Shown: positions 35,524-46,545, counted from the stretch's first letter. The stretch: DNA of 64,000 nucleotides from Thiomargarita sp. (GCA_020721005.1 DYNP01000008.1:62001-126000), one strand, 5' to 3'. Notes: generated by a model not told the origin, from the letters alone. Numbers and translations: made by a program.

Positions 35524-36663
35524 ATGGCCTGGAATGAACCGGGAAATAGAGATCCCTGGGGACATCGAAAAGATGACCAGGGGCCTCCTGATTTAGATGA
35601 AATTGTGAGGAGAATGCAGGAGAAATTTCGAGGTTTATGGGGAAATAATGGGGGCAACGGTGATGGTTTGGGGTGGGGCAGTTTTCTGTTCCTGGTACTC
35701 ATCGCCCTCATCGTGTGGGGCAGTTTAGGTTTTTATGTGGTACAACCAGCCGAACAGGGCGTGGTTACCCGCTTCGGCGCCTATCGGATAACGACGTCTC
35801 AAGGATTAAATTGGCACATTCCATACCCTATTGAGCAAGTTGAAAAGGTGGATGTGGAACAAGTACGCGCCATCCAACACAAAGCCCTGATGTTGACTCA
35901 AGATGAAAATATTGTTGAGATTGAATTGGTTGTGCAGTATCGAGTTAGCAGCGTACAAAATTATTTATTCAAAGTCAATGAACCTGATAATACCTTGCAA
36001 CATGCGACAGAAAGCGCCTTGAGGGAAATAGTTGGCACCAGCAGAATGGATGAAGTGCTGACCAGTGAGCGTACTAGAGTCGCCCTGGACACGAAAGCCC
36101 TCATTCAAGACATCGTTGATCGCTATGAACTTGGGCTCAATGTCATCAGCGTCAACATGCAGAATGCACAGCCGCCTGAGGCAGTGCAAGAAGCATTTGC
36201 CGACGTTATTAAAGCTCGGGAAGATGAGGAGCGGCTCAAAAACAAAGCGGAAGCCTATGCTAATGAAGTGGTACAGCGGGCAGGCGGTAATGCCGATCGA
36301 CTTCGTCAAGAAGCCCAAGCCTACCAATCCCAAGTCATTGCCTATGCTGAGGGGGAAACCAAACGCTTTTTGAGTGTTTTGGAGGAGTATGAAAAGGCCC
36401 CAGAAGTGACTCGCAATCGTATTTATATCGATGCCATGGAAACGGTACTTGGCCAAACCACGCAAGTCCTCGTAGACACCTCCTCCAACAATAATCAACT
36501 TATGGTCCTGCCATTGGAGGGACTGCTCAAAAACATTGGAAAACCACAAGGAACGGTTTCCACTTCCTCTGGTGATGCTACTGGAGGGGGGGGTGCAGTT
36601 CTCCCCGGGACCGATGCACAACAACCTGGGCTGTCAGATAATCGCGGTAGAGGAGAACGCTAA
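35524..36663 (+). CDS. hflK: FtsH protease modulator HflK
   Basis: This inner-membrane SPFH protein forms, with HflC, the periplasmic cage that regulates FtsH. ATG 35524 is preferred over the upstream ATG because GGAG lies nine bases before it and the product then starts MAWNEPG-NRDPWG, the family norm. It has a Gly/Pro-rich cytoplasmic N-terminus, one membrane helix (about 52-75, FLVLIALIVWGSLGFYVV), the SPFH domain (VQPAEQGVVTRFG), then a long coiled coil. It is 379 residues and lies two bases from hflC. Confidence 0.94.
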   Translation: MAWNEPGNRDPWGHRKDDQGPPDLDEIVRRMQEKFRGLWGNNGGNGDGLGWGSFLFLVLIALIVWGSLGFYVVQPAEQGVVTRFGAYRITTSQGLNWHIPYPIEQVEKVDVEQVRAIQHKALMLTQDENIVEIELVVQYRVSSVQNYLFKVNEPDNTLQHATESALREIVGTSRMDEVLTSERTRVALDTKALIQDIVDRYELGLNVISVNMQNAQPPEAVQEAFADVIKAREDEERLKNKAEAYANEVVQRAGGNADRLRQEAQAYQSQVIAYAEGETKRFLSVLEEYEKAPEVTRNRIYIDAMETVLGQTTQVLVDTSSNNNQLMVLPLEGLLKNIGKPQGTVSTSSGDATGGGGAVLPGTDAQQPGLSDNRGRGER

Positions 36664-36664
36664 C

Positions 36665-37693
36665 ATGAGTGCAGGAAAATTCAGTGTCTTAATAGTGATG
36701 GTTATTATCATCAGCGTTGGCTTAATGTCCGTATTTACCGTCAAACAGACTGAGCGTGCGATCAAGTTGTTGTTTGGAAAGGTAGTCAGTACTGATTACA
36801 GTGCCGGATTGCATTTTAAAGTGCCCTTTGCGCATCAGATACGTAAATTTGATGCCCGTATCCAGACTTTGAATGCCCAACCGGAACAATTTCTCACTGC
36901 GGAAAAAAAGAATGTAATTGTCGATTCTTATGTGAAGTGGAAAATCAAGGACTTACTTTCATACTATACTGCTGTTGGAGGAAATGTACAAAGGGCAGGT
37001 GACCGGTTAGCAGAAATCATTGCAGACGGCTTGAGAAGTGAATTTGGGAAACGAACCATTCAAGAAGTCGTCTCCGGCGATCGTTCAAAAATTATGGAGC
37101 TTATCACGACGGAAGCTAGAAATCGTGCAAACGAGTTTGGCATTGAAATAGTGGACGTGCGGATCAGACGCATTGAATTGCCCAAAGAAGTCAGCACCTC
37201 AGTGTATAGACGGATGGAAGCAGAACGTGAGCGGGTTGCCAAAGAACTGCGTTCTCGAGGAGAAGCAGCCGCTTTAAGGATTCAGGCAGAAGCGGATCGT
37301 TCCAGGATAGAAGTCATTGCTCAAGCGGAACGGGAAGCCGAAATCATTCGTGGTAAAGGAGATGCCCAATCTACGGCCATTTATGCCCAAGCTTTTAACA
37401 AAAATCCGGAATTCTTCCGATTCTATCGCAGCCTCAATGCCTACAAAAAAGTATTTAAGACAGGAAAGGATATCTTGGTACTGCAGCCCAATTCTGACTT
37501 TTTCCAATACTTTAAAGACTCTGAACACAACATGGGGATGAATAAACCCCACGTTCCCAAATCACCTCAGTCCTTGGCGCCTGATTTGGAAGCCTCGCAA
37601 CCTGCGCTTCCCCAACCTGCTCTCAATCCTCCAATTCCCGGAGGAGAAACGCGGGAAAATACTTCCTCTGAACCCAGCCCTGTTGCAGAATAG
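36665..37693 (+). CDS. hflC: FtsH protease modulator HflC
   Basis: HflC is the partner of HflK in the FtsH cage. ATG 36665 starts one base after the hflK stop codon. It has 342 residues: an N-terminal membrane anchor (about 6-27), the SPFH domain (VKQTERAIKLLFGKV), a coiled coil (AERERVAKELRSRGEAAALRIQAEADR) and the motif YRSLNAY. The final 50 residues form an unusual Pro-rich tail (PHVPKSPQSLAPD, PALNPPIPGGE) that is longer than in E. coli HflC. Confidence 0.94.
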   Translation: MSAGKFSVLIVMVIIISVGLMSVFTVKQTERAIKLLFGKVVSTDYSAGLHFKVPFAHQIRKFDARIQTLNAQPEQFLTAEKKNVIVDSYVKWKIKDLLSYYTAVGGNVQRAGDRLAEIIADGLRSEFGKRTIQEVVSGDRSKIMELITTEARNRANEFGIEIVDVRIRRIELPKEVSTSVYRRMEAERERVAKELRSRGEAAALRIQAEADRSRIEVIAQAEREAEIIRGKGDAQSTAIYAQAFNKNPEFFRFYRSLNAYKKVFKTGKDILVLQPNSDFFQYFKDSEHNMGMNKPHVPKSPQSLAPDLEASQPALPQPALNPPIPGGETRENTSSEPSPVAE

Positions 37694-37800
37694 GCTGGAT
37701 TGAGACTGTACAAAATAGCAGTAGGTACCGGCTTAATTAGGCGGACTAACCCAGTTATCTAAAGTGCAGGCTTTGGTTTGCACTCTCTCAAAACTCAAAC

Positions 37801-37992
37801 ATGATGATGTGGAAAGATTTAGGAACAGCCTTGGCTTTATTACTGGTCATAGAAGGGATCTTGCCATTCTTGAATCCGAGTGGATTGCGTGAAACTCTGG
37901 TTAAGATAATAGAAATGAAGAATGGAGATTTGCGCATGCTAGGCGCATTTTTCATGGGTCTAGGCTTACTTCTATTGTATATGGTCCACTGA
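37801..37992 (+). CDS. DUF2065 (YjeT-like) small membrane protein
   Basis: This 63-residue protein has two hydrophobic segments (LGTALALLLVIEGILPFL and MLGAFFMGLGLLLLYMV) joined by a loop with the family signature NP-x-G-x-R. YjeT-type genes follow hflC in many gammaproteobacteria, and the position here agrees. The function is unknown. Confidence 0.88.
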   Translation: MMMWKDLGTALALLLVIEGILPFLNPSGLRETLVKIIEMKNGDLRMLGAFFMGLGLLLLYMVH

Positions 37993-38085
37993 ATTTTGGA
38001 TGAACCACTTCTCCCTCAGTATAACCTTATACCCTCTTCTTCCGAAGAGGTAGATAAATCCTGTGTAACGCGTAAATTAACATAG

Positions 38086-38109
38086 AGAGACGCGATTAAT
38101 CGCGTCTCT
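38086..38109. repeat. GATTAATC-centred palindrome 2 (perfect)
   Basis: All 24 bases form a perfect palindrome, half-site AGAGACGCGATT. It can form a strong hairpin on either strand and could act as a transcript stem between yjeT-like and hisZ. Confidence 0.8.
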
Positions 38110-38135
38110 ACCGTTATTAATCGTATCTACCATTT

Positions 38136-38163
38136 GTAGAGGCGCGATTAATCACGTTTCTAC
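38136..38163. repeat. GATTAATC-centred palindrome 3
   Basis: A 28-bp palindrome with three mismatched pairs (GTAGAGGCGCGATT and its imperfect complement), 26 bases after palindrome 2. Confidence 0.75.
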
Positions 38164-38326
38164 CGTTTCTTAATCTCGTTCACCCATCATAAAATCAAGG
38201 ATTAGAGGGGTTGCCTGGTCTATCGTGTTTTCATGCGGCGCAATACGCTAAAGCTATTGTGCCCTATATTACCATTTAACGCATTGATTAACCTTCCTTT
38301 ATTACACTAAACCCTTAAGGCCCAAT

Positions 38327-39520
38327 ATGGGAGAAGAACGCTGGATGTTGCCTGCTGGAGTCATTGAAATACTCCCTTCTGAAGCACAGCCCTTAGAAAA
38401 CTTACGGCGTCGCCTCTTGGACACCTACAAGAGCTGGGGATACGAACTCCTCATAACTCCTTTGATTGAATATTTGGACACCCTACTTGTCAAGCCAGGA
38501 GATACTTTAGACCTCCAAACTTTCAAACTCATTGACCAATTGACGGGAAGAATGATGGGAGTCCGTGCAGATATGACACCCCAAGTCGCTCGAATTGAAG
38601 CCCGTCAACTTCAAAAGCCAGTGCCCACCCGATTGTGTTACTTAGATACCGTATTACATACCCGCCCAAGCAAATTCGCGGGGTTGCGAACACCTATCCA
38701 ATTGGGCGCAGAATTGTATGGATATCAGGGTATTGCCGGAGATGTTGAAATCATTCAACTGATGATCGAAACCATGCAACAAGCCGGAATTCGCGACTAC
38801 CAGATAGACATTGGACATCTGGGTGTTTATCAGGAATTCCTCAATCAATTCACTCCTGAAGTACAAAATTGCCTGCTCGATATCATCAAAAGGCGGGCGG
38901 CCGCTGAATTACCCGATTTGGTCAAAACACACCGAATTACGGCAACTCACCAAACTTGGTTAGAAAACCTCTTAAACCTCAGTGGCGATCAAAGTATCCT
39001 GATCGAGGCTCAAGATAACCTTATAGGTTATCAAAAAACCACTCAGGCGCTGAAAGAACTGACTCTTTTAGCCGAACAGTTGCAAAACATTCCCATTCAC
39101 TTCGACTTGGCTGAATATCGGGGTTACCAATATCACACCGGCTTAACCTATGGAATCTACGTTCCCAATCACGGCCGCGCCCTTATTAAAGGGGGACGTT
39201 ATGATTTGGGACTCCAACACATTGGCCGACCTCAACCGGCGACTGGATTCAGTACGAATTTAACCCTGCTTGCCGCCTTGGCGCCGCCAAGTCCGCTTAA
39301 GCAACGTAAAATTTTTGCTCCAGCAAATCCTGACCCCCAACTCAGTCAAGAAATTGCGCGCCTCCGCAGTGAACCTGACACAACTGTCATTTGTGAACTG
39401 CCAGAAATCTCAGATCTGCCTCCCCAATTGACAAAAACTGAACAGGCTCAGATCATGGGATGTCAATATGAGTTGCAATGGAAAGGTAAGTGTTGGGAAA
39501 TAGTCGCCATCTCAACATAA
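38327..39520 (+). CDS. hisZ: ATP phosphoribosyltransferase regulatory subunit HisZ
   Basis: HisZ is a catalytically dead HisRS-like subunit that activates the short form of HisG in the first step of histidine synthesis. It has 397 residues with class II aaRS motifs: LPSEAQPLENLRRRLLDTYKSWGYELLITPLIEYLDTL, then TGRMMGVRADMTPQVARI and the late GGRYD. ATG 38327 is preceded by AAGG at six bases. It sits upstream of purA, the order common in gammaproteobacteria with short HisG. No hisG gene is in the window. Confidence 0.94.
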   Translation: MGEERWMLPAGVIEILPSEAQPLENLRRRLLDTYKSWGYELLITPLIEYLDTLLVKPGDTLDLQTFKLIDQLTGRMMGVRADMTPQVARIEARQLQKPVPTRLCYLDTVLHTRPSKFAGLRTPIQLGAELYGYQGIAGDVEIIQLMIETMQQAGIRDYQIDIGHLGVYQEFLNQFTPEVQNCLLDIIKRRAAAELPDLVKTHRITATHQTWLENLLNLSGDQSILIEAQDNLIGYQKTTQALKELTLLAEQLQNIPIHFDLAEYRGYQYHTGLTYGIYVPNHGRALIKGGRYDLGLQHIGRPQPATGFSTNLTLLAALAPPSPLKQRKIFAPANPDPQLSQEIARLRSEPDTTVICELPEISDLPPQLTKTEQAQIMGCQYELQWKGKCWEIVAIST

Positions 39521-39542
39521 CCACCCCTAACCCCTCCTTTAT

Positions 39543-39786
39543 AAGGAGGGGGAAATAAATAGCCTTCTCTTTTTTCAAGGATAGGAGTTACGCATTGACA
39601 AAAAGAGTATTTTTAAAATCAACAACTTACAAGAAAATTTACACCCCAAAATGTGTAGATTTTTTATCTGTAACTAATTGATTTTACGATTTTAAAATTT
39701 GTCAATGCGTAACTCCTAAAGGAGAGGAAAATAAATAGCCTCCTCTTTTTTCAAGGAGGGGAAAATAAATAGCCCCCCCTTTTTTC
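39543..39786 (+). repeat. Three tandem 34-bp terminator-like units, the second split by a MITE
   Basis: The units are 39543-39576, 39577-39581 plus 39724-39752, and 39753-39786. Each reads AAGGAGGGGAAAATAAATAG followed by CCTCCT-type pyrimidines and TTTTTTC, a GGAGG/CCTCC stem with a T-run on the plus strand. They follow hisZ and probably terminate it. Removing the MITE and one 5-bp AAGGA duplication restores the 34-bp phase exactly. Confidence 0.75.
39582..39718. mobile_element. MITE-like element, copy 2 (ends TAGGAGTTACGCA)
   Basis: A 137-bp element has perfect 21-bp terminal inverted repeats (39582-39602 and 39698-39718) that share the first 13 bases with copy 1 at 12829. The target duplication AAGGA is at 39577-39581 and 39719-39723. 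There is no ORF. The interior differs from copy 1 beyond the tips, so the two are related by their ends rather than being recent copies of each other. Confidence 0.88.
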
Positions 39787-41281
<1,495 letters not shown>

Positions 41282-41433
41282 TATCTGAATTAATCTGTTG
41301 GAGGGATAATCTTCCTTTAACCAGTGTTATCCCTTTAACAAGGCATAAGGGGAAAGTCTCCTTTTACCCTCTCCCCCCTTATACCTGTTAGAAACTGTAA
41401 ACCCAACATCCTACTTGGAATTGGAAAACGACC

Positions 41434-42234
41434 TTGTTTGAACGCCTAAAAGAAGATATCCAATGTGTTTTTCAACGGGACCCAGCAGCACGCACCCGTT
41501 TTGAAGTGCTCACCAATTATCCAGGACTGCACGCTCTACAACTCTATCGCCTCAGCCATGCCCTCTGGAAAAATAACTGGAAATGGACTGCCCGCACCCT
41601 TTCCACAATTACCCGTTGGTTAACCGGCATAGAAATTCACCCCGGAGCCCAAATTGGCCGCCGATTTTTCATTGACCATGGCATGGGAGTAGTCATTGGA
41701 GAAACAGCTGAAATTGGGAATGATTGCACACTCTACCATGGAGTTACTTTAGGAGGAACCTCTTGGCAAAAAGGCAAACGCCATCCTACCCTAGGGAATG
41801 AAGTGATCGTAGGCGCTGGTGCCAAAATTTTGGGACCCATCACCATTGGTCATGGAGCACGGGTAGGCTCTAATGCCGTTGTCATGAAATCAGTGCCCCC
41901 CGGAGCCACGGTGGTTGGCATTCCCGCCCGTATTGTACGAGTCGATACCGACTATGAAAGACACCACCATCAAGCCTTGGAGAAAAAAATCTTTGATGCC
42001 TATGGTATTTCCCAAGATGCCCCTTACCTAGACCCCATTCAACATGCCATCAATCACATGCTAGATGACATCCACCGCCTCGACGAAAAAATGCAATTCC
42101 TTTGCGAAACTTTAAAGAAAATGGGCGTCAACCCTGCAATTTATCCAGAACTCAACTCCTGCCAACTGCGACCCAAACCCCCAGCAACTCCCCCCATTTC
42201 GGAATCTCAACAAGAACCCACCCAACCCAATTGA
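41434..42234 (+). CDS. cysE: Serine O-acetyltransferase
   Basis: CysE makes O-acetylserine from serine and acetyl-CoA, the first step of cysteine synthesis. The only suitable start is TTG 41434 ([26 protein letters not shown], the family N-terminus), with GGAA seven bases before it. It has 266 residues: a helical N-terminal domain, then left-handed beta-helix hexapeptides with the catalytic [25 protein letters not shown] and [22 protein letters not shown] 90-residue C-terminal extension ends Pro-rich. In many relatives iscR follows; here it does not. Confidence 0.93.
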   Translation: MFERLKEDIQCVFQRDPAARTRFEVLTNYPGLHALQLYRLSHALWKNNWKWTARTLSTITRWLTGIEIHPGAQIGRRFFIDHGMGVVIGETAEIGNDCTLYHGVTLGGTSWQKGKRHPTLGNEVIVGAGAKILGPITIGHGARVGSNAVVMKSVPPGATVVGIPARIVRVDTDYERHHHQALEKKIFDAYGISQDAPYLDPIQHAINHMLDDIHRLDEKMQFLCETLKKMGVNPAIYPELNSCQLRPKPPATPPISESQQEPTQPN

Positions 42235-42445
42235 AAAATCAGCACGCTGTGTTAAATATCCATCTGTTCACATCGCGGAGCAGTATCACACAAATTCCCA
42301 CGCATAGCATGGGAATGAAAAAATTACCAATTAATCAGTGAATTGGACTGTACAAACTTTTGTGTGCAGCAATCTGACAACCCTCACAAAATATTGGATA
42401 ACGCTAACTTATCCTTATCAAGGGAAAAAATCGATGTAGGCAAGA

Positions 42446-43732
42446 TCAGTTAACAGAAACTGATTCAACCCGTTTAGCCAGCCACTCCCTAGCCAATCGT
42501 TCCCCTTCAGCAATCTGGGAAGGAGTCAAACGAGAAGCAAAAAATTCCCGAGCTTTAAGAGCCTCTGGATGTTCTTTTAAGGCGGATAAAGATGCCCATT
42601 GGTAGGATAGAATATAATTTTGTTTGACCCCTTCACCCTTAAAATACATCAAAGCAAGATTATTCTGAGCCTCAGCTGAACCCTGCTCAGCGGATTTTTC
42701 AAACCATCTGAATGCTTCATAATAATCCTGGGGAACTCCCTGTCCCTGATAAAACAAGACGCCTAACCACTTTTGAGCCTCTGGCAAATTTTGCTGAGCA
42801 GCTTGAGAAAACCAATATTTAGCCATCACATACTCCCTTTCATCATAACTTACTTCTCCCAAACGCAATTGAGATAACCCATCCTTCTGCTCAGCCGCCC
42901 GTTTAAACCAGCGCTTAGCTTGCTCAACATCCAAAGCAATTCCCCTTCCACTGTAGTACATTTGCCCTAAATTATACTGTGCTTCAGACAAATCCTGTTC
43001 AGCGGCTTTGCGAAACCACTGCTCAGCAGACCCAAGATTCTGTTGAACACCAATTCCCTGATGATACATCATTCCCAAACTATTTTGAGCCTCGGCATAG
43101 CCCAACTCAGCCGCTTTTTGATAATATTCAAGTGCTAACGCGTAATTCTTTTTAACCTCCTGATATTCTTGAGCCAACTGAAATAGTTCCTCAGGAGTAT
43201 TCTCTCGTCGATTTCCAAACTCTTGTAATACCTTGGCTTTTTGAATTTCTAAAGAATTCTCCTCCCGATCATCGATAGGGGAATCAGTAACCATAAATGG
43301 TTTTTCTACAACAGGCAATTTTCCACTGCTTCCTTGCTCCTTTTCAACTGGATTAACCTCAATCTTTTCTAAAGAGGAACTTGTTTTAACCTCCGTTTTA
43401 ACCTTGACCTCGCTTGAATCAGTTGAAGCAACCTCGCTTTTCCCAGAAGAAGAACTACTTTCATTCTCGGTTTTAACCACAACCTCACTATCAACTGAAG
43501 TAACTTTAGTTTTCTCGGAAGAACTGTTGTCATCCTCGGTTTTAACCGTGGCCTCACCTGTATTGATCCCAGTAGACTTAACAACATCCTTACCTTCACC
43601 AGTCACTGCTGACTCCTTCACTTGTGATGGAGAATCTTCTTCTTGCACCGCCACTTGGCTACACCCTGTTAAACCTAAGTTAATCAGCAGCAAAGGAAAA
43701 ATTAATACCCAGTAAATCAACCATTTACACAT
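42446..43732 (-). CDS. Lipoprotein with Sel1-like repeats
   Basis: ATG 43732 (with GAGG nine bases before) starts MCKWLIYWVLIFPLLLINLGLTGC, a signal peptide ending in lipobox LTGC, so the protein is membrane-anchored by lipid. The product is 428 residues. A low-complexity Ser/Thr/Lys/Glu region (about 25-125) has KTE and SSS repeats. Then about six Sel1-like repeats of 36 residues follow (ALEYYQKAAELGYAEAQNSLGMMYHQGIGVQQN and onward), which usually bind partner proteins. The last helix (RLTPSQIAEGERLAREWLAKR) is a common end of the family. The partner is unknown. Confidence 0.85.
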   Translation of the reverse strand: MCKWLIYWVLIFPLLLINLGLTGCSQVAVQEEDSPSQVKESAVTGEGKDVVKSTGINTGEATVKTEDDNSSSEKTKVTSVDSEVVVKTENESSSSSGKSEVASTDSSEVKVKTEVKTSSSLEKIEVNPVEKEQGSSGKLPVVEKPFMVTDSPIDDREENSLEIQKAKVLQEFGNRRENTPEELFQLAQEYQEVKKNYALALEYYQKAAELGYAEAQNSLGMMYHQGIGVQQNLGSAEQWFRKAAEQDLSEAQYNLGQMYYSGRGIALDVEQAKRWFKRAAEQKDGLSQLRLGEVSYDEREYVMAKYWFSQAAQQNLPEAQKWLGVLFYQGQGVPQDYYEAFRWFEKSAEQGSAEAQNNLALMYFKGEGVKQNYILSYQWASLSALKEHPEALKAREFFASRLTPSQIAEGERLAREWLAKRVESVSVN

Positions 43733-43864
43733 ACTTTCACACCTCATCTAATGAAATTTCCGAATGTCACCACTTAATCTAGTTTTCGAAGTGCAAATTG
43801 TCTGCCATGCGCTAAGAATCCAGTGAGTTGAAAATCAATTGGGACTCTTGCCATGACAATCTGT

Positions 43865-44290
43865 TTAATGACACTGACACCCCTCATCTGGATCAGAATG
43901 ATCATGGTCAGAATGAGAATGATCATGTGTTGCATGATGATGTTCCACTTCCTCAGCTGATAAAATCGGCAATTCTTGGCGTGAAAATAAGCGCACTGCC
44001 TGTATAGGATCAATCTCCGAAGTCAACACCACCTTAATGTTACGTTGAGCCAAACGCTGAATAAATCCCTGCCCACAACTGGCAGTGATCACCACCTCTG
44101 CAATATCCAGAGGGTGAGTCTGTTCCCCAACCGGATGCCAATCATGAAAAGCATACTCCTTAGGCAAATCCAAACGGGTGATTTCTTGAGGTTCCCCACT
44201 GGCATCTGTCTCATAAATTAAAAACCGCCGTCCCTTACCCGCATGACCTGTAATAGTGCGAAAATTCTGGGAAGTCACTGCAATTTTCAT
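43865..44290 (-). CDS. NifX/NifB-type FeMo-cofactor-binding domain protein with His-rich tail
   Basis: The 141-residue protein starts with the dinitrogenase FeMo-co-binding fold (MKIAVTSQNFRTITGHAGKGRRFLIYE, then VVITASCGQGFIQRLAQRNIKVVLT). A 25-residue tail holds about ten His and two Cys (EHHHATHDHSHSDHD, ending CQCH). Such tails bind Zn, Ni or Co. No nif gene is nearby. Single-domain members of this family occur in non-fixers and may bind metal clusters; the role here is unknown. Confidence 0.82.
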   Translation of the reverse strand: MKIAVTSQNFRTITGHAGKGRRFLIYETDASGEPQEITRLDLPKEYAFHDWHPVGEQTHPLDIAEVVITASCGQGFIQRLAQRNIKVVLTSEIDPIQAVRLFSRQELPILSAEEVEHHHATHDHSHSDHDHSDPDEGCQCH

Positions 44291-44472
44291 AAATTATTCC
44301 TTAAATTGGTAAAAACAAATACTGAAAAAAAATCAGCCTATTTTCCCACTGTTTAAGATAAACTCTATACAAATTGAGAAAAATAGGTCTATAATTGCAA
44401 TCAAATAAATTGTCATTGACAGTTTACCATTTTCACTGCCAAAATACAAATTTTCGAGAATAAAGCAATCTT

Positions 44473-45417
44473 ATGGATTTCTCATCCAAGCCAATCCTCC
44501 ACCTCCAAAAAGGGATTGCCCTGATCATGGCTCTACTGGTCATGAGTTTGGTGGTTATCAGTACAGTTGCCCTCACCAGTCGTCAACACTTGGATATTCA
44601 ACGCACCACTCACTTGCTTAACCAAGATCAAGCCTATGTATATGCATTGGGGGCAGAGCAATGGGCCTTGTGGATTTTACAACGAGACCAACAAAGTAAT
44701 GCTGTAGATCATCTGCAGGAAACTTGGTCTCAACAATTGCCATTCCTTCCTATTCCTGGAGGTCATATACAAGGACAACTTATTGATTTACAAGGTTATT
44801 TTAACATTAACAACTTGATACAAAAAGATCAGCCACACAAAGAAAGTATTCAAATTTTCGAACAATTGCTGACTTTGCTGGACTTGGCGCCCACTCTTTC
44901 TGCCGCCTTTATAGATTGGCTAGATACTGATCAGTCTCCTTATTCTTCTGACGGAGCAGAAGACACTTTCTACCTACTCAAAACTCCAGCTTATCGTAGC
45001 GCCGGTCGACAATTTACCAGTCCTACCGAAATTCGGTTAATTGCTGGCATCACTGAAGACATTTATCAAACTTTATTCCCATTTATTTGCACTTTACCCG
45101 GTCCCACTTCAATCAATATCAATACTGCAAATCAATATATTCTCCGAGCAATTGCGGACCCTCTTTCTGAATCAGAAGCCTTAGACTTGATTGCTGATCG
45201 AGAAACTGCCCACTTTAACAATATACCGGATTTTTTGAATCACTCCAGTTTAGCCAATGCAGAAGTATTGTCAAAGCAACTTTCTGTATCCAGTCAATAT
45301 TTTTTACTCATGACCCAAGTTGAAATCGATCGTCAAGTTGTCCATTTGAACAGTTTATTGTATCGTGCTCCAGAAAAAATCCAGGTCTTGTTGCGCAGCC
45401 AAGGAATTTTCTATTGA
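44473..45417 (+). CDS. gspK: Type II secretion minor pseudopilin GspK
   Basis: GspK caps the type II secretion pseudopilus. The 314-residue protein has a short leader ending in KG-I (prepilin peptidase site) followed by IALIMALLVMSLVVISTVAL. GspK lacks the usual Glu at +5, as here. The large periplasmic part includes LIDLQGYFNINNL, FIDWLDTDQ and the late SININTAN motif, all typical. Start ATG 44473 is plausible. No other gsp gene is in the window before it, and an efflux adaptor follows 84 bases downstream. Confidence 0.88.
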   Translation: MDFSSKPILHLQKGIALIMALLVMSLVVISTVALTSRQHLDIQRTTHLLNQDQAYVYALGAEQWALWILQRDQQSNAVDHLQETWSQQLPFLPIPGGHIQGQLIDLQGYFNINNLIQKDQPHKESIQIFEQLLTLLDLAPTLSAAFIDWLDTDQSPYSSDGAEDTFYLLKTPAYRSAGRQFTSPTEIRLIAGITEDIYQTLFPFICTLPGPTSININTANQYILRAIADPLSESEALDLIADRETAHFNNIPDFLNHSSLANAEVLSKQLSVSSQYFLLMTQVEIDRQVVHLNSLLYRAPEKIQVLLRSQGIFY

Positions 45418-45501
45418 TCTAAAAATAATCTGTAAACAAAATGAGTTAAATGTATTGGGAATCTATAGAATGAATGAGATCGTTTAAAGAGATGGTTAAT
45501 C

Positions 45502-46545
45502 ATGTTACGCTATTTTTCTATTAGTTTGGGGATAATTGGGTTATTTTTGATTACTCAGCCACTTTTTCCGCAATCAGCCAAAAATTCCTCAACCAAACCC
45601 TCAAATTCTCCTCACTTGGTTAAAGTGGAGACCTTAACTTTGCAGCCATTCTCAGTGGCAGCCAATTATTTGGGACAGTTGCGAGCAAAACGAATGTTGC
45701 GCGTTTACACTCAAGAAGCCGGGCGTCTTATTTTTTTCCCTTATGATTTGGGAGATCAAGTAAAACCAGGACAACAGTTGGCTGGTTTGGAAGACACCTT
45801 GTTACAAGCGGAACTGACCAAGGCTTTGGCAATACAGCAACAAGCTGAGATAAAACGGGAACGATTGGAAAAATTGTTTAAAAAACAATTGGTTGCAGAA
45901 GACAGTTTATTGGAAGCTCAGACCACCGAAATTATTGCTGGCGCTGAAGTAGAAATTCTCAAGACTCGAATAGGATATACCAAAATTTATGTTCCATTTG
46001 AGGGTATCATTGTCGAACGAAGGGTAGAGTTGGGGGATATAGTTTCCAACCAAACTCATATTTTAACTTTGATTGATCCCAATTCCCTGGTAATTGAATT
46101 GGCGGCTTCTGAATATTTTTTATCTCAATTGTACTTGAAACAGCCAGTTGAAGTTCACATTGAGGCTTTGGAAAATACTTCTTTCAAGGGTACAATTACT
46201 CGTCTACCTCCCACCATTCATGAAACTACTCGTTTAGGTCAATTAGAAATTACATTAACTCCCTTACCCAAAGGCGCCTTGGCAGGCCAAACTGTTCAGG
46301 TAACTTTTCAAACTCAGTCCCAATCTCGTTTGGCAGTCCCTTATCAAGCGTTGCGTCAAGATCAGAAAGGGGAATATGTTTGGGTATTGGAAGAGACCAA
46401 ACAGGTTAGGAAACAAGTCGTACGCAGTGGTTTACAATTGGCGGATCGAGTGGAAATCGTGGAAGGGTTACAAGCCGGGCAATTGATCGTGACCAAAGGC
46501 TTTCTTGGCTTAGAGCCTGATAAAATCGTCAAAGTGACCGATTAA
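45502..46545 (+). CDS. RND efflux periplasmic adaptor subunit
   Basis: This membrane-fusion protein links an inner-membrane pump to an outer-membrane channel. It has 347 residues: an N-terminal membrane anchor (about 5-20), a lipoyl-like half motif (AGRLIFFPYDLGDQVKPGQQLAGLEDT), an alpha-hairpin (LTKALAIQQQAEIKRERLEKLFKKQ), the second half (YVPFEGIIVERRVELGDIV) and beta-barrel domains ending QAGQLIVTKGFLGL. No RND pump gene follows; the next 400 bases are non-coding. The pump it serves must lie elsewhere. Confidence 0.87.
   Translation: MLRYFSISLGIIGLFLITQPLFPQSAKNSSTKPSNSPHLVKVETLTLQPFSVAANYLGQLRAKRMLRVYTQEAGRLIFFPYDLGDQVKPGQQLAGLEDTLLQAELTKALAIQQQAEIKRERLEKLFKKQLVAEDSLLEAQTTEIIAGAEVEILKTRIGYTKIYVPFEGIIVERRVELGDIVSNQTHILTLIDPNSLVIELAASEYFLSQLYLKQPVEVHIEALENTSFKGTITRLPPTIHETTRLGQLEITLTPLPKGALAGQTVQVTFQTQSQSRLAVPYQALRQDQKGEYVWVLEETKQVRKQVVRSGLQLADRVEIVEGLQAGQLIVTKGFLGLEPDKIVKVTD

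Larger units (their letters stand above)
37993..38326. other. Gap with two GATTAATC palindromes and the hisZ leader
   Basis: Palindrome 2 (38086-38109) is a perfect 24-bp inverted repeat with half-site AGAGACGCGATT. Palindrome 3 (38136-38163) is an imperfect 28-bp version. The motif is related to palindromes I recall from filamentous cyanobacteria, but I cannot check this. No gene is seen. AAGG precedes the hisZ start by six bases. Confidence 0.65.

Noticed and set aside
39543-39786. CRISPR array
   Set aside because: The repeated units are contiguous with no unique spacers of constant length, and there are no cas genes.
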